Assembly (NCBI GenBank): GCA_013824905.1
Contig: PNOO01000017.1
Location: 1-18,710 of the forward strand
DNA from: Syntrophus sp. (in: bacteria)
GTDB taxonomy: Bacteria; Desulfobacterota; Syntrophia; Syntrophales; UBA5619
Length of the DNA: 18,710 nt
Direction: 5' to 3'
Part shown: positions 1 to 7,829 of the stretch, in pieces
Layout: each line of letters begins with the position of its first letter
Numbering within the stretch: the stretch's first letter is position 1
Made by a program: the position numbers and the translations under genes
Notes under the pieces: generated by a model
Database searches by the model: none
Told to the model about the DNA's origin: nothing
Seen by the model: only the letters and a program-made list of their open reading frames with translations

Positions 1-558
1 CTGAGCCGCGAAGAGATGAGCCTCCTGCTCATGCAGCCCGGTTCGGCAACGCCGGCCGCCGTCCGGGATGCGGCCATGCTCGAACTCATCTATGCGACAG
101 GAATCCGGGTGTCGGAACTGACAGGGCTGACGCTCAACAGCATCAACTGGCAGGTGGGATATCTGATTGCCATGGGAAAAGGAGATAAAGAGAGGATTGT
201 CCCTCTGGGCCGCACGGCCTATGATCAGGTGAAGCGGTATGTCGAGGGGGCGCGGCCGCTGATGCTCAAGAGTCGCCAGTGCGATATCCTTTTTCTGAAC
301 CGCTCGGGGAAGGGGATGACGCGGCAGGGATTCTGGAAGATCGTGAAAAAGTATGCGGCATTAGCGAAAATGGCGAAGAAAGTTCATCCCCATACCTTCC
401 GGCATTCATTTGCCACCCATCTGCTGGAGGGGGGGGCCGATCTGCGTTCGGTGCAGATCATGCTGGGGCATGCCGATATCTCGACCACCCAGATTTATAC
501 GCACGTGACGCGGGAACGGTTGAAGGAGATTCACCGGAAGTACCATCCGCGGGGATGA
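1..558 (+). CDS. xerD: Tyrosine recombinase XerD, C-terminal part (5' end outside window)
   Basis: XerD is one of the two site-specific tyrosine recombinases that resolve chromosome dimers at dif, together with XerC and FtsK. The frame is open from base 1, so the N-terminal SAM-like domain lies outside the window and about 185 residues of the catalytic domain remain. Visible catalytic motifs are ATGIRVSEL (Arg at fragment residue 36), GKGDKERIVPLG (Lys), HTFRHSFATHLL (His and Arg), LGHADISTTQ (His) and IYTHV (nucleophilic Tyr). All are intact. The C-terminus, ending in HRKYHPRG, resembles XerD more than XerC, which is why I chose D; an integrase of another type is unlikely given the chromosomal context. 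A run of eight G at 429-436 lies inside the catalytic region without breaking the frame. The TPR gene follows after 53 bases. Confidence 0.93.
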   Translation: MSREEMSLLLMQPGSATPAAVRDAAMLELIYATGIRVSELTGLTLNSINWQVGYLIAMGKGDKERIVPLGRTAYDQVKRYVEGARPLMLKSRQCDILFLNRSGKGMTRQGFWKIVKKYAALAKMAKKVHPHTFRHSFATHLLEGGADLRSVQIMLGHADISTTQIYTHVTRERLKEIHRKYHPRG

Positions 559-576
559 AGGAGCTGAAGTAACAAA

Positions 577-593
577 ACCCCGGCCGGCGGGGT
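577..593 (+). other. Short GC hairpin between xerD and the TPR gene
   Basis: ACCCCG (577-582) pairs with CGGGGT (588-593) around a 5-nt loop, a perfect 6-bp stem just after the xerD stop. No T-run follows, so it is not a standard intrinsic terminator. It may stabilise or attenuate the transcript between the two genes, or may be chance. Confidence 0.35.
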
Positions 594-611
594 GAAGAGG
601 AATCAAGAGAT

Positions 612-2618
612 ATGGAATATACGTCGCGTAAAAAGGCAAGACCTGAAAAGAAAGGCAAATCTGCAAAAGGATGGATTGCACTGGTGATCGTCGTGGTCCT
701 GGCAGCGGGCGTCCTGACCGCCGGGTTTTTCTATCCGGAAAGTCTACGGGGGACATACAATGGTCTGATCAGGGTCCGGAACACCTTTTCTTTTTTTGTC
801 CTCGGGCAGAAACCCCATTTCTATGCGCTCATTCTCGAAAAGAACGGTCAGGATTACCGGCTGACCTCCCGGGATTCTTTCGAGGTCTCCTACCGGGACG
901 AATTCGTGATCAAGGACACGGCGACGGATGTCCTCTTCGGAGGCGGCGTGTCCGTGGATGTTGAAGGGCTGGGGGACAAGAACGATATCGGAAAGCTCCT
1001 CAAGGGGATCGATCTGGTGGACAAGACGGTCCTGGCGGACCGGAATGGTCCGGGCGGGAAAAAGCCGGGCGGCTATTCCTTCCAGATCAAGTATAAGGAT
1101 GACCCGATCGCGTCCATCCCGATCCGTGTACAGATTACCCCGCAAGACTGGTTGCGCTATGCACGGAGTTCCGGAAACCAGAAGGTCCAGATCGAGTATC
1201 TCAAGAGGGCGATTGCCATGAACCGGGAGGATGCCAACGTGCGTAAGATGCTGGCATCCATCTACTTCAATGCCGGTATGACCGGTGAGGCCATCGCCCA
1301 GTATCAGGAGATCCTCACCCTGAAACCGGACGATGCGGCGGCCCAGTCCGGGCTGGTGAAGTGCTATCTGAAGATCGGGCAGTACAAGGAAGTGATCAGG
1401 ATTTCCGAGCGGGTCGTAAAGGCCAATCCGCGGGATGACGAAGCGCTGGCTAATATCGCCTTGGCTTGGAGCCACTTGAAAAACTGGAATAAGGCCATCT
1501 CCGCTTATCTGGAGGTTCTGAAAATCCGGCCCGACAATCCCGTGGCGATTTATAAACTGGGTGAGGCTTATGAAAAGACGGGGCAGCTCGGCAAGGCTGT
1601 GGAACAGTATCGTCTGGTTCTGGCAAAGGTTCCGAAGGCCGATCATGTGGCTGTTGCCCTTGCCGATGTCTTTCTGAAGATGGGGAATTTCGATGAAGCC
1701 ATCCGCTGGCACCGGGAGGTCGTGAAACGGCAGCCGAAAAACGCCGCCGCCTATGCCAATCTCGGCCTGGCCTATGGCGGTAAAGGTCTTACGAAAGAGG
1801 AAATCGAGAGTTATAAAAAAGCGATCGAGCTCAAACCCAATGATCCGGTCATCCATTTCAATCTGGGGACGGTCTATGAAAAAGGGAAACGGGATCAGGA
1901 GGCAATTCGCGAGTATCAGAGGGCCTTGGAGCTCAAACCGGATGATCGGGATGCCATGGAGCGGCTTGCGGACCTGTATTTCAAGGCCAAGCGATTCGGT
2001 GAGGCGGCGCCCCTTTATGAGAAAGTGGTGAAAAACAGTCCCAGGAAGGCCGTCATATATAGCCGTCTCGGTTTTGCCTATGACGAGCAGAAGAAGCATG
2101 CCATGGCCGTCGAAAATTATCAGAATGCGATCAAACTCGGCGCAAAAGACCCCCAGCTGCGCAAGAACCTCGCGCAGGCGTACAGCCAGACAGGTAAGAA
2201 CAAGGATTCGATTGCGATGTATGAAAAACTGGCGTCCACCCATCCCACGCCCGATGTCCTGAATATCCTGGCGGACGCCTATATGAAGGAAAAACTCTAC
2301 GATAAAGCCATCCGGATATACAGGAAACTCATCGATCTGAATCCGAAGAAAGCCTCCTCCTATTCGGGCATGGCCCATGCATATGGCCTCAAGGGGGATC
2401 TGGACCGGCAGATCGAGTTTTACCGGATGTCTCTGAAATTCGATCCCGAGGATGACGAGGTCTATACGAATCTGGGAGCGGCGTATGAAAAGAAGGGACT
2501 CTTTGCGGAGGCGCTGAATGCCTATACTTCCGCATTCGATCTGAATCCGGAAGCGACTCAGGCGGCGCGGAAAATCCCCCAGATGAAGATCCGCATCATC
2601 CAGCAGAAACACAAATAG
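612..2618 (+). CDS. Membrane-anchored tetratricopeptide-repeat protein
   Basis: A 668-residue protein whose exact role I do not recognise. A basic N-terminus (about residues 6-20) is followed by one transmembrane segment (21-40). Next is a non-repeat region of about 150 residues, and then about 13 consecutive TPR units from roughly residue 200 to 650, with typical unit ends such as AIELKPNDP and ALELKPDD. The positive-inside rule places the repeats in the periplasm, where TPR arrays usually act as protein-binding scaffolds. The start at 612 follows GAGG in the leader. It lies 20 bases before kdsA and begins a run of envelope genes, so a role in envelope or LPS assembly is possible, but this is inference from position only. 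No catalytic motif is visible. Confidence 0.85.
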   Translation: MEYTSRKKARPEKKGKSAKGWIALVIVVVLAAGVLTAGFFYPESLRGTYNGLIRVRNTFSFFVLGQKPHFYALILEKNGQDYRLTSRDSFEVSYRDEFVIKDTATDVLFGGGVSVDVEGLGDKNDIGKLLKGIDLVDKTVLADRNGPGGKKPGGYSFQIKYKDDPIASIPIRVQITPQDWLRYARSSGNQKVQIEYLKRAIAMNREDANVRKMLASIYFNAGMTGEAIAQYQEILTLKPDDAAAQSGLVKCYLKIGQYKEVIRISERVVKANPRDDEALANIALAWSHLKNWNKAISAYLEVLKIRPDNPVAIYKLGEAYEKTGQLGKAVEQYRLVLAKVPKADHVAVALADVFLKMGNFDEAIRWHREVVKRQPKNAAAYANLGLAYGGKGLTKEEIESYKKAIELKPNDPVIHFNLGTVYEKGKRDQEAIREYQRALELKPDDRDAMERLADLYFKAKRFGEAAPLYEKVVKNSPRKAVIYSRLGFAYDEQKKHAMAVENYQNAIKLGAKDPQLRKNLAQAYSQTGKNKDSIAMYEKLASTHPTPDVLNILADAYMKEKLYDKAIRIYRKLIDLNPKKASSYSGMAHAYGLKGDLDRQIEFYRMSLKFDPEDDEVYTNLGAAYEKKGLFAEALNAYTSAFDLNPEATQAARKIPQMKIRIIQQKHK

Positions 2619-2637
2619 TGAAGGAGGCGTTGCATCC

Positions 2638-3465
2638 ATGAAAACTGTCCGTATCGGACGGCTCTCGATCGGTGGGGGGGCCCCCCTGGCGCTCATTGCC
2701 GGTCCCTGCGTCATAGAAAGTGAAGAGAAGACCATGGAGATTGCCGGTTATCTGAAGGACCTGACAGAGAAACTGGAGATCCCGTTCATCTTCAAGGCCT
2801 CTTACGACAAGGCGAATCGGACCTCTAGGAATGCCTACCGGGGGCCCGGTCTGACCAGGGGGCTTGAAATTCTGAAGAAGATCAGGGAAGAGTTGGACAT
2901 CCCCGTCCTTTCCGACGTCCATCGCTTTGAGGAGATCGATCCGGCCGCCCGGGTCCTCGATGTCCTCCAGATCCCCGCCTTTCTCTGCCGGCAGACCGAC
3001 TTCCTTGTCGAGGTCGCCCGCAAGGCGCGGGCCGTAAATATCAAGAAGGGTCAGTTCCTTGCCCCCTGGGACGCCGTCCATGTCCTGGAAAAATCTGCGG
3101 CGGCGGGCAACGCAAATCTCCTGCTGACCGAGCGGGGGGTCAGTTTCGGTTACAACAATCTGGTGGTCGACTTCCGCGCCTTTCCGATTCTGCGGGAGAC
3201 CGGATATCCGGTGATCTTCGACGCCACACACAGTGTTCAGCTCCCCGGGGGGGCCGGGAACGCCTCGGGCGGCGATCGGCGGATGGTCCCCTGTCTCGCC
3301 CGGGCGGCGGTAGCCGCAGGGATCGACGGCCTGTTTTTTGAAGTCCATCCTGATCCGGATTGCGCGCTCTGCGACGGGCCCAATTCGCTGAGTCTGGACA
3401 GTCTGCCGGCGCTGCTGTCGACTTTAAAGAAGATCGATGTGGTGGTACGGGAAGCGCGGGTGTAA
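2638..3465 (+). CDS. kdsA: 3-deoxy-8-phosphooctulonate synthase (Kdo-8-P synthase), metal-dependent type
   Basis: KdsA condenses phosphoenolpyruvate with arabinose 5-phosphate to give Kdo 8-phosphate, the first committed step of Kdo synthesis for LPS. The 275-residue length is normal. Conserved blocks include GPCVIES, FKASYDKANRTS, KKGQFLAPWD, LLTERG and DATHSVQLPGG. Cys24, His198, Glu235 and Asp246 have the same spacing (174, 37 and 11 residues) as the metal ligands Cys11, His185, Glu222 and Asp233 of the Aquifex enzyme, so this is the metal-dependent class; the E. coli type has Asn in place of the Cys. The start is supported by AGGAGG about 10 bases upstream. A G7C6 tract lies near the 5' end (2674-2686). 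The usual partner kdsD (arabinose-5-phosphate isomerase) is not adjacent. Confidence 0.96.
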   Translation: MKTVRIGRLSIGGGAPLALIAGPCVIESEEKTMEIAGYLKDLTEKLEIPFIFKASYDKANRTSRNAYRGPGLTRGLEILKKIREELDIPVLSDVHRFEEIDPAARVLDVLQIPAFLCRQTDFLVEVARKARAVNIKKGQFLAPWDAVHVLEKSAAAGNANLLLTERGVSFGYNNLVVDFRAFPILRETGYPVIFDATHSVQLPGGAGNASGGDRRMVPCLARAAVAAGIDGLFFEVHPDPDCALCDGPNSLSLDSLPALLSTLKKIDVVVREARV

Positions 3466-3489
3466 ACCTATTAAGAAGAGGGTTAAATA

Positions 3490-4032
3490 GTGAAAGAAGT
3501 GACCGATGAGCGCCTGTTAAGCAGGATCCGTGGAATAAAACTCCTGATCCTGGATGTGGATGGTGTGATGACCGACGGCCGGATCATTATTGACGATGCG
3601 GGGCTGGAGAGCAAACAGTTTGACGTCAAGGACGGCCACGGCTTGAAAATGCTTATGAAATCCGGCATCGACGTGGTACTTCTGACGGGAAGGAAGTCCC
3701 GTGTCGTCGACCACCGCGCCGTCGATCTGGGGATTGCCGAGGTCCATCAGGGGATCTGGAACAAGCGAGAGGTATTTGACGAGATTCTCAAGAGGCGAAA
3801 GCTTTCTCCGGAAGAGACGGCCTATGTCGGGGATGATGTAGTGGATATACCGCTTCTCAAACGGGTCGGTTTTGGGGTTGCCGTGGTGGATGCCTGCCCG
3901 GAAGCCACAGGAGTCGCCGATTATGTGACGGAGCATTCCGGAGGTCGGGGAGCGGTCCGGGAAGTGTGCGAGGTGATCCTCAAGGTCCAGGGCCGGTGGG
4001 AGGAATTGGCTGCGAGGTATGAATTTGCCTAA
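3490..4032 (+). CDS. kdsC: 3-deoxy-D-manno-octulosonate 8-phosphate phosphatase
   Basis: KdsC removes the phosphate from Kdo 8-phosphate to release Kdo, the step after KdsA. The 180-residue protein is a cap-less HAD phosphatase, which normally forms tetramers. Motif I is LDVDGVMTDG with Asp22 (nucleophile) and Asp24 (acid/base). Motif II is LLTGRKS (Thr66). Lys92 is a candidate motif III lysine. Motif IV is VGDDVVDIPLL (Asp115/Asp116). The start is a GTG preceded by AGAGGG; no better ATG is in frame. It follows kdsA by 24 bases and is surely co-transcribed. A possible small coding frame starts inside its last codons (see 4019-4156). Confidence 0.95.
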   Translation: MKEVTDERLLSRIRGIKLLILDVDGVMTDGRIIIDDAGLESKQFDVKDGHGLKMLMKSGIDVVLLTGRKSRVVDHRAVDLGIAEVHQGIWNKREVFDEILKRRKLSPEETAYVGDDVVDIPLLKRVGFGVAVVDACPEATGVADYVTEHSGGRGAVREVCEVILKVQGRWEELAARYEFA

Positions 4033-4156
4033 CAATCAGTTATCATTGAGAACGACGTTTCACCTTTACATCTACCGGTACGGGTGGTATATCATCCAAG
4101 ACATCGGCGTTGTGCGAGGCCGCCGACGCGAGGGGAACGGCGCTGGAAGGGGCTGA
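4019..4156 (+). CDS. Candidate small protein, 45 residues, bridging kdsC and lptC
   Basis: An open frame starts with ATG at 4019, preceded at close range by GAGG, inside the last codons of kdsC. It ends with a TGA at 4154-4156 whose A is the first base of the preferred lptC ATG (TGATG). The predicted product has an aromatic middle (FHLYIYRYGWYII) and an Arg/Gly-rich tail. I recognise no family. Its value may be to couple translation of kdsC to lptC across an otherwise untranslated 123-base gap, rather than to make a stable protein. It could equally be a chance frame in a spacer, so the call is tentative. Confidence 0.3.
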   Translation: MNLPNNQLSLRTTFHLYIYRYGWYIIQDIGVVRGRRREGNGAGRG

Positions 4157-4725
4157 TGAAAACAGGAAGAAAAACGGTTCTCATTGTCGTTGTCCTGGCG
4201 GTGATTCTCTCCGCGGCGGCGATCATCATAATCAGTATCCCCAAGGAGCCGGAAAAGGCCCTCTTAAAAGTCATGTCGGACCAGGTCGATCTTCAGGTCC
4301 GAAACGTCCGTTTATCGGAAGTCGGGGATTCCGGCATGAAGTGGGAGATCATAGCGGATACGGCAAGATATCAGAAGAAGGAAAACCTGGCTTTCTTTGA
4401 GAAGTTGACAGTCAAGCTTGTGACGAAGGAAGGCAGGACATTCGTGATGACAGGCGATCGGGGTCGGTTAAATACCGAATCGCGAAATGTGGAAATCGAG
4501 GGGAATGTAGACATCGTCTCGGACAACGGAGACCGCTTCAGGACGGACCATCTCCGGTATCGGAATGCCGGGAAGCTGATCGAAACCGAAGGATCTGTGG
4601 TGATGGAAAACAAGCGCATCCGGGTGAGCGGTGTGGGCATGACTCTGTTCCTGGAGGAGAAGAAAGTCGCTCTCCTATCCCAGGTCCGGGCGAGTTTTAC
4701 AGGGGAACGGAGAGAGAAACAGTGA
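4156..4725 (+). CDS. lptC: LPS export system protein LptC
   Basis: LptC is the bitopic inner-membrane component of the Lpt bridge; it receives LPS from LptB2FG and passes it to LptA in the periplasm. With the ATG at 4156, preceded by GGAAGGGG, the protein has 189 residues: a short basic N-terminus, one transmembrane helix (about 7-28), and a beta-rich periplasmic domain of the LptC/OstA fold with repeated strands such as MTGDRGRLNTESRNVEIEGN and GSVVMENKRIRVSG. A longer GTG start at 4084 adds 24 Arg/Pro-rich residues unlike any LptC N-terminus and lacks a good ribosome site, so I reject it. The stop overlaps the lptA start (TGATG), which suggests translational coupling. Confidence 0.9.
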   Translation: MKTGRKTVLIVVVLAVILSAAAIIIISIPKEPEKALLKVMSDQVDLQVRNVRLSEVGDSGMKWEIIADTARYQKKENLAFFEKLTVKLVTKEGRTFVMTGDRGRLNTESRNVEIEGNVDIVSDNGDRFRTDHLRYRNAGKLIETEGSVVMENKRIRVSGVGMTLFLEEKKVALLSQVRASFTGERREKQ

Positions 4726-5285
4726 TGCCGCAAAGGATCTGCACGCTGATGATAGGACTGGGCATTCTGATTAGCGCCCTTGCACAACCGCTCAGCGTCA
4801 ACGGCCAGACGAAACCAAAACCCAAGGTCGAACGGGATCTGCCCATTCAAATCGTCTCGGACCGTCTGGAAGCCTATAATGAAAAACGGATGATTGTTTT
4901 TTCCGGAAATGCCGTGGCCACTCAGGGCGGCCGAACGATACGGTCGGATGTGCTGACCCTCTACTACAAAGAAGGAAAAGGTCCTTCCGTCCGAACGGCC
5001 GGAGAGCCTGAAGGGCCGGGGGAACTGGAAAGGGTTGAGGCGAAAGGCCATGTCACGATCAGCGAAGGCGACCGGATCGTGACGGGTGAGGAGGGCATCT
5101 ATGACCAGGATGCCCAGAAGATCACCATGACGGGCAACGCCGTCATGCGCGAGGGGGCCAATATTATCCGAGGGGACAGGGTGATCGTATTTCTGGATGA
5201 AAACCGGGGTGTGGTGGAGGGGACGGGTAGCAAACGCGTCACAGCCACCATCTATCCCGAGGAAAAGAAAGACAAAAAACGTTGA
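4725..5285 (+). CDS. lptA: LPS export system periplasmic protein LptA (OstA family)
   Basis: LptA forms the periplasmic beta-jellyroll bridge that carries LPS from LptC to LptDE at the outer membrane. The 186-residue product begins with a signal peptide (hydrophobic stretch about residues 5-21, probable cleavage near NGQ|TKP). The OstA/LptA domain follows, with strands such as VFSGNAVATQGGRTIRSD and MTGNAVMREGANIIRGD. The tail is very basic (KKDKKR). ATG at 4725 overlaps the lptC stop and follows GGAGAG; a GTG one codon earlier is also possible. In most proteobacteria the next gene is the ATPase lptB, but here only 43 bases separate lptA from rpoN. Confidence 0.92.
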   Translation: MPQRICTLMIGLGILISALAQPLSVNGQTKPKPKVERDLPIQIVSDRLEAYNEKRMIVFSGNAVATQGGRTIRSDVLTLYYKEGKGPSVRTAGEPEGPGELERVEAKGHVTISEGDRIVTGEEGIYDQDAQKITMTGNAVMREGANIIRGDRVIVFLDENRGVVEGTGSKRVTATIYPEEKKDKKR

Positions 5286-5328
5286 ACACCTTCTTCTAAC
5301 CTGAGAGGGAAGGATAAGCAGTCGGAAC

Positions 5329-6795
5329 ATGGCATTTGAACTCAAGCAGAATCTGAAACTGACCCAGCAGCTGATTATGACGCCCCAACTCCAGCAAGCC
5401 ATTAAGCTTCTGCAGTTGTCGAGGCTGGATTTGATGGATGCGGTCACTCAGGAGATGGAGGAAAATCCGCTCCTGGAAGAAGTCATGTCGGATGAGGATC
5501 CCGAGGCGGAAAAGAAGATCGAACCCGAACAGACCGAGGAAGGCGCCCGGGAAGAGATCAGCCTGGTGGAGCGTACAGAGGAGCTGACGGGAGAGGGAGA
5601 CGGACGTCAGGAGTTCGACTGGGACAGCTATCTGGAAGACTATGGCCCGAAGGGGGTCACGTACGACAGGAAGGAGGGGACCGCCCCTTCATGGGACAAC
5701 CTCACGGCCGTGAAAGCCTCGCTCACGGACTACCTCGTATGGCAGCTCCGGCTTTCCCGATTCACGGACGAGGAACGGCATATCGGTGAACAGATCATCG
5801 GCAACCTTGACCAGAACGGCTATCTGATGGCTACGCTGGAGGAGATCGCGGCACTGGAAAAAGTGGCTCCGGCGTTTGTGGAAGAGGTGCTCAAAAAAGT
5901 TCAGGAATTCGATCCTCCGGGGATCGCCGCCCGTGATCTCAGGGAGTGTCTGCTCATTCAGGCCCGCCTCCTGGGGAACGTAAAGCCGCTGGTCGAAAAA
6001 ATCATCATGGGCCATCTGAAGGACCTGGAAGTCAAGAACTATCTCCACATCGCCAGGAAATTAAAGGTAACGCCTGATGACGTCATGACGGCTGTGGTCA
6101 TCATTACCAATATGGACCCCAAACCGGGTAGCGTCTATAATGAGGAACGAATCCAGGCGATTGTCCCGGACGTTTATGTGATGAAAAGCGGGGATGATTA
6201 CAAGATCATTCTCAACGACGACGGTCTGCCGAGACTCCGGATCAGCAATTTTTACCGTGAGATCATGAGCGGGATGGGTGCGGGGGTAAAGGCGGAAAAC
6301 GGAAAGAAGTACATCAAGGAGCGTGTCCAGTCTGCCACTTGGTTTATCAAGAGCATTCAGCAGCGACAAAAGACGATCTATCGGGTTGCCGAGAGCATTG
6401 TCCAGTATCAGAAGGAATTCTTCGATGGGGGGATCAGCTTTTTGAAACCGCTGATCCTGCGCGATATTGCCGATGACGTGGAGATGCACGAATCCACGAT
6501 CAGCCGTGTGGTGACTAACAAGTACATGCATACCCCGCGGGGCCTCTTCGAGATGAAGTATTTCTTCGGCAGCAGCATCCACAGGACCGGCGGCGATGAT
6601 GTCGCCGCAAAAAGCGTGCAGGAGGAGATCCGGAAGGCCATCAAAGAGGAAAATCACCGAAAACCGTTGAGTGATCAGGAAATCGTCAAGAGTCTTCAGC
6701 AGACATCAGGGATAACCATTGCACGGCGGACTGTGGCAAAATACAGGGAGATGATGGGGGTATTGCCCTCCTCGCGGCGGAAGAGATATTTTTAA
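5329..6795 (+). CDS. rpoN: RNA polymerase sigma-54 factor RpoN
   Basis: Sigma-54 directs RNA polymerase to -24/-12 promoters that need AAA+ activators, for example in nitrogen, motility and envelope control. The 488-residue protein has all family parts. Region I is Gln/Leu-rich (residues 1-50, with LTQQLIMTPQLQQAIKLLQL). An acidic region II follows, then the core-binding region, a helix-turn-helix region (around MHESTISRVVTNKYMHTPRG), and the RpoN box ARRTVAKYRE at 465-474 that contacts the -24 element. Only a weak, distant GGAAGGA precedes the ATG. Position after lptA and before hpf is the common proteobacterial order, except that lptB is absent. Confidence 0.98.
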   Translation: MAFELKQNLKLTQQLIMTPQLQQAIKLLQLSRLDLMDAVTQEMEENPLLEEVMSDEDPEAEKKIEPEQTEEGAREEISLVERTEELTGEGDGRQEFDWDSYLEDYGPKGVTYDRKEGTAPSWDNLTAVKASLTDYLVWQLRLSRFTDEERHIGEQIIGNLDQNGYLMATLEEIAALEKVAPAFVEEVLKKVQEFDPPGIAARDLRECLLIQARLLGNVKPLVEKIIMGHLKDLEVKNYLHIARKLKVTPDDVMTAVVIITNMDPKPGSVYNEERIQAIVPDVYVMKSGDDYKIILNDDGLPRLRISNFYREIMSGMGAGVKAENGKKYIKERVQSATWFIKSIQQRQKTIYRVAESIVQYQKEFFDGGISFLKPLILRDIADDVEMHESTISRVVTNKYMHTPRGLFEMKYFFGSSIHRTGGDDVAAKSVQEEIRKAIKEENHRKPLSDQEIVKSLQQTSGITIARRTVAKYREMMGVLPSSRRKRYF

Positions 6796-6813
6796 AAACA
6801 GGAGGAGACAATC

Positions 6814-7350
6814 ATGAAAATTTCTGTAACCTTCAGGAATACGGAAGCGGAAAACTGGCAGAAGGAATATGTGGAGGAGAGACTTGGAAAACTGAAAAAA
6901 TATATCGACAATCCGGTGGATGCCCGCGTCATCCTCTCGGTAGAAAAATTCCGTAACACGGCGGAAATCAATCTGTCGGCCAACGGTCTGAACATCAACA
7001 GCAAGGAAGAAGAAAAAGACATGCATCTGGCCATCGATAACGCCATAGAAAAGATCGAGCGTCAGCTCAAGAAACGCAAGGAAAAGATCCGCGGCTTCAA
7101 GAACAATCAGTCCAGGATCGAAGAATCCGACCGTGAATCACCGGGTGAAGAGGGAGAAGAACTGCCTGAGTCAAAGGTGGTCGAAACCCGTAAGATCGTG
7201 CTCAAACCGATGTCCATTGATGATGCGATCATGGAAATGGAGACCACGAAGAATCGGTTTGTGATCTACCGTGATTCCTCCTTGGAAAATGTCAATGTGA
7301 TCTACCGTCGCGAAGACGGGAAATTCGGACTGCTGGAGATTAATCCTTGA
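6814..7350 (+). CDS. hpf: Ribosome hibernation promoting factor, long form
   Basis: HPF binds the decoding centre of the 30S subunit in slow growth and, in its long form, dimerises ribosomes to 100S particles through its C-terminal domain. At 178 residues this is the long form. The N-terminal S30AE/RaiA domain covers about residues 1-95, an acidic linker (EESDRESPGEEGEE) follows, and the dimerisation domain covers about 122-178 (KPMSIDDAIMEME, NVIYRREDGKFGLLE). A strong AGGAGG precedes the ATG, stronger than that of rpoN, which suggests higher output. It lies 18 bases after rpoN, the usual sigma-54 cluster position. Confidence 0.95.
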   Translation: MKISVTFRNTEAENWQKEYVEERLGKLKKYIDNPVDARVILSVEKFRNTAEINLSANGLNINSKEEEKDMHLAIDNAIEKIERQLKKRKEKIRGFKNNQSRIEESDRESPGEEGEELPESKVVETRKIVLKPMSIDDAIMEMETTKNRFVIYRDSSLENVNVIYRREDGKFGLLEINP

Positions 7351-7829
7351 GTTTCAATGAATCATCAATGAAAATTACGGAATTGCTCAGGAAGGAATAC
7401 ATTCTTGAGCAACTGAAGGCAAAAAGCAAGCAGGAAGTCCTGGCTGAACTGGCCGGCGTGTTTCTAAAGGGGAAGATCAAGTTCGATTCCGGCGCGATGC
7501 TCCGGGTCCTCCTGGAGAGGGAGAAGCTTGGAAGCACCGGTATCGGCGACGGGATCGCCATACCTCACGGCAAGCTCGCCGGGCTCGATGAGATATTGGT
7601 CGCCTTTGGCAGGAGCCGGGAAGGAATCGCGTTCGAGGCACTGGACGGAAAGCCGGTGCATCTTTTTTTCTTGCTCATGGCCCCGGAAAATTCGGCAGGC
7701 CAGCATCTCAAGGCTTTGGCGAAAATTTCCCGTATGCTGAAGGATGGAGCTTTCCGGAAGAAGCTGCTGGAGGCGCGGATGCATGATGATCTCGTCCGGG
7801 TCATCACCGAAAAGGATGATGAATGCTGA
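7347..7829 (+). CDS. ptsN: PTS IIA-like nitrogen-regulatory protein PtsN (EIIANtr)
   Basis: EIIANtr is the terminal phosphoryl acceptor of the nitrogen PTS and regulates targets by its phosphorylation state rather than by carrying sugar into the cell. The domain is complete, with the phosphorylatable His in GDGIAIPHGK (His74 from the TTG start, His67 from the ATG start). Two starts are possible. TTG at 7347 overlaps the hpf stop (TTGA) and has GGAG 8 bases upstream. ATG at 7368 begins exactly where the family usually begins (MKITELL) but has no visible ribosome site. I list the TTG start. The gene sits between hpf and hprK, so it is in the same operon. Confidence 0.93.
   Translation: MSFNESSMKITELLRKEYILEQLKAKSKQEVLAELAGVFLKGKIKFDSGAMLRVLLEREKLGSTGIGDGIAIPHGKLAGLDEILVAFGRSREGIAFEALDGKPVHLFFLLMAPENSAGQHLKALAKISRMLKDGAFRKKLLEARMHDDLVRVITEKDDEC

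Noticed and set aside
744..2735. Minus-strand open frame of 663 codons opposite the TPR gene
   Set aside because: Low-complexity shadow of the TPR repeats; the plus-strand frame has TPR motifs, a membrane anchor and a ribosome site.
4084..4155. GTG start extending LptC by 24 residues
   Set aside because: The added Arg/Pro-rich segment before the membrane helix is unlike LptC, and the ATG at 4156 has the better ribosome site.
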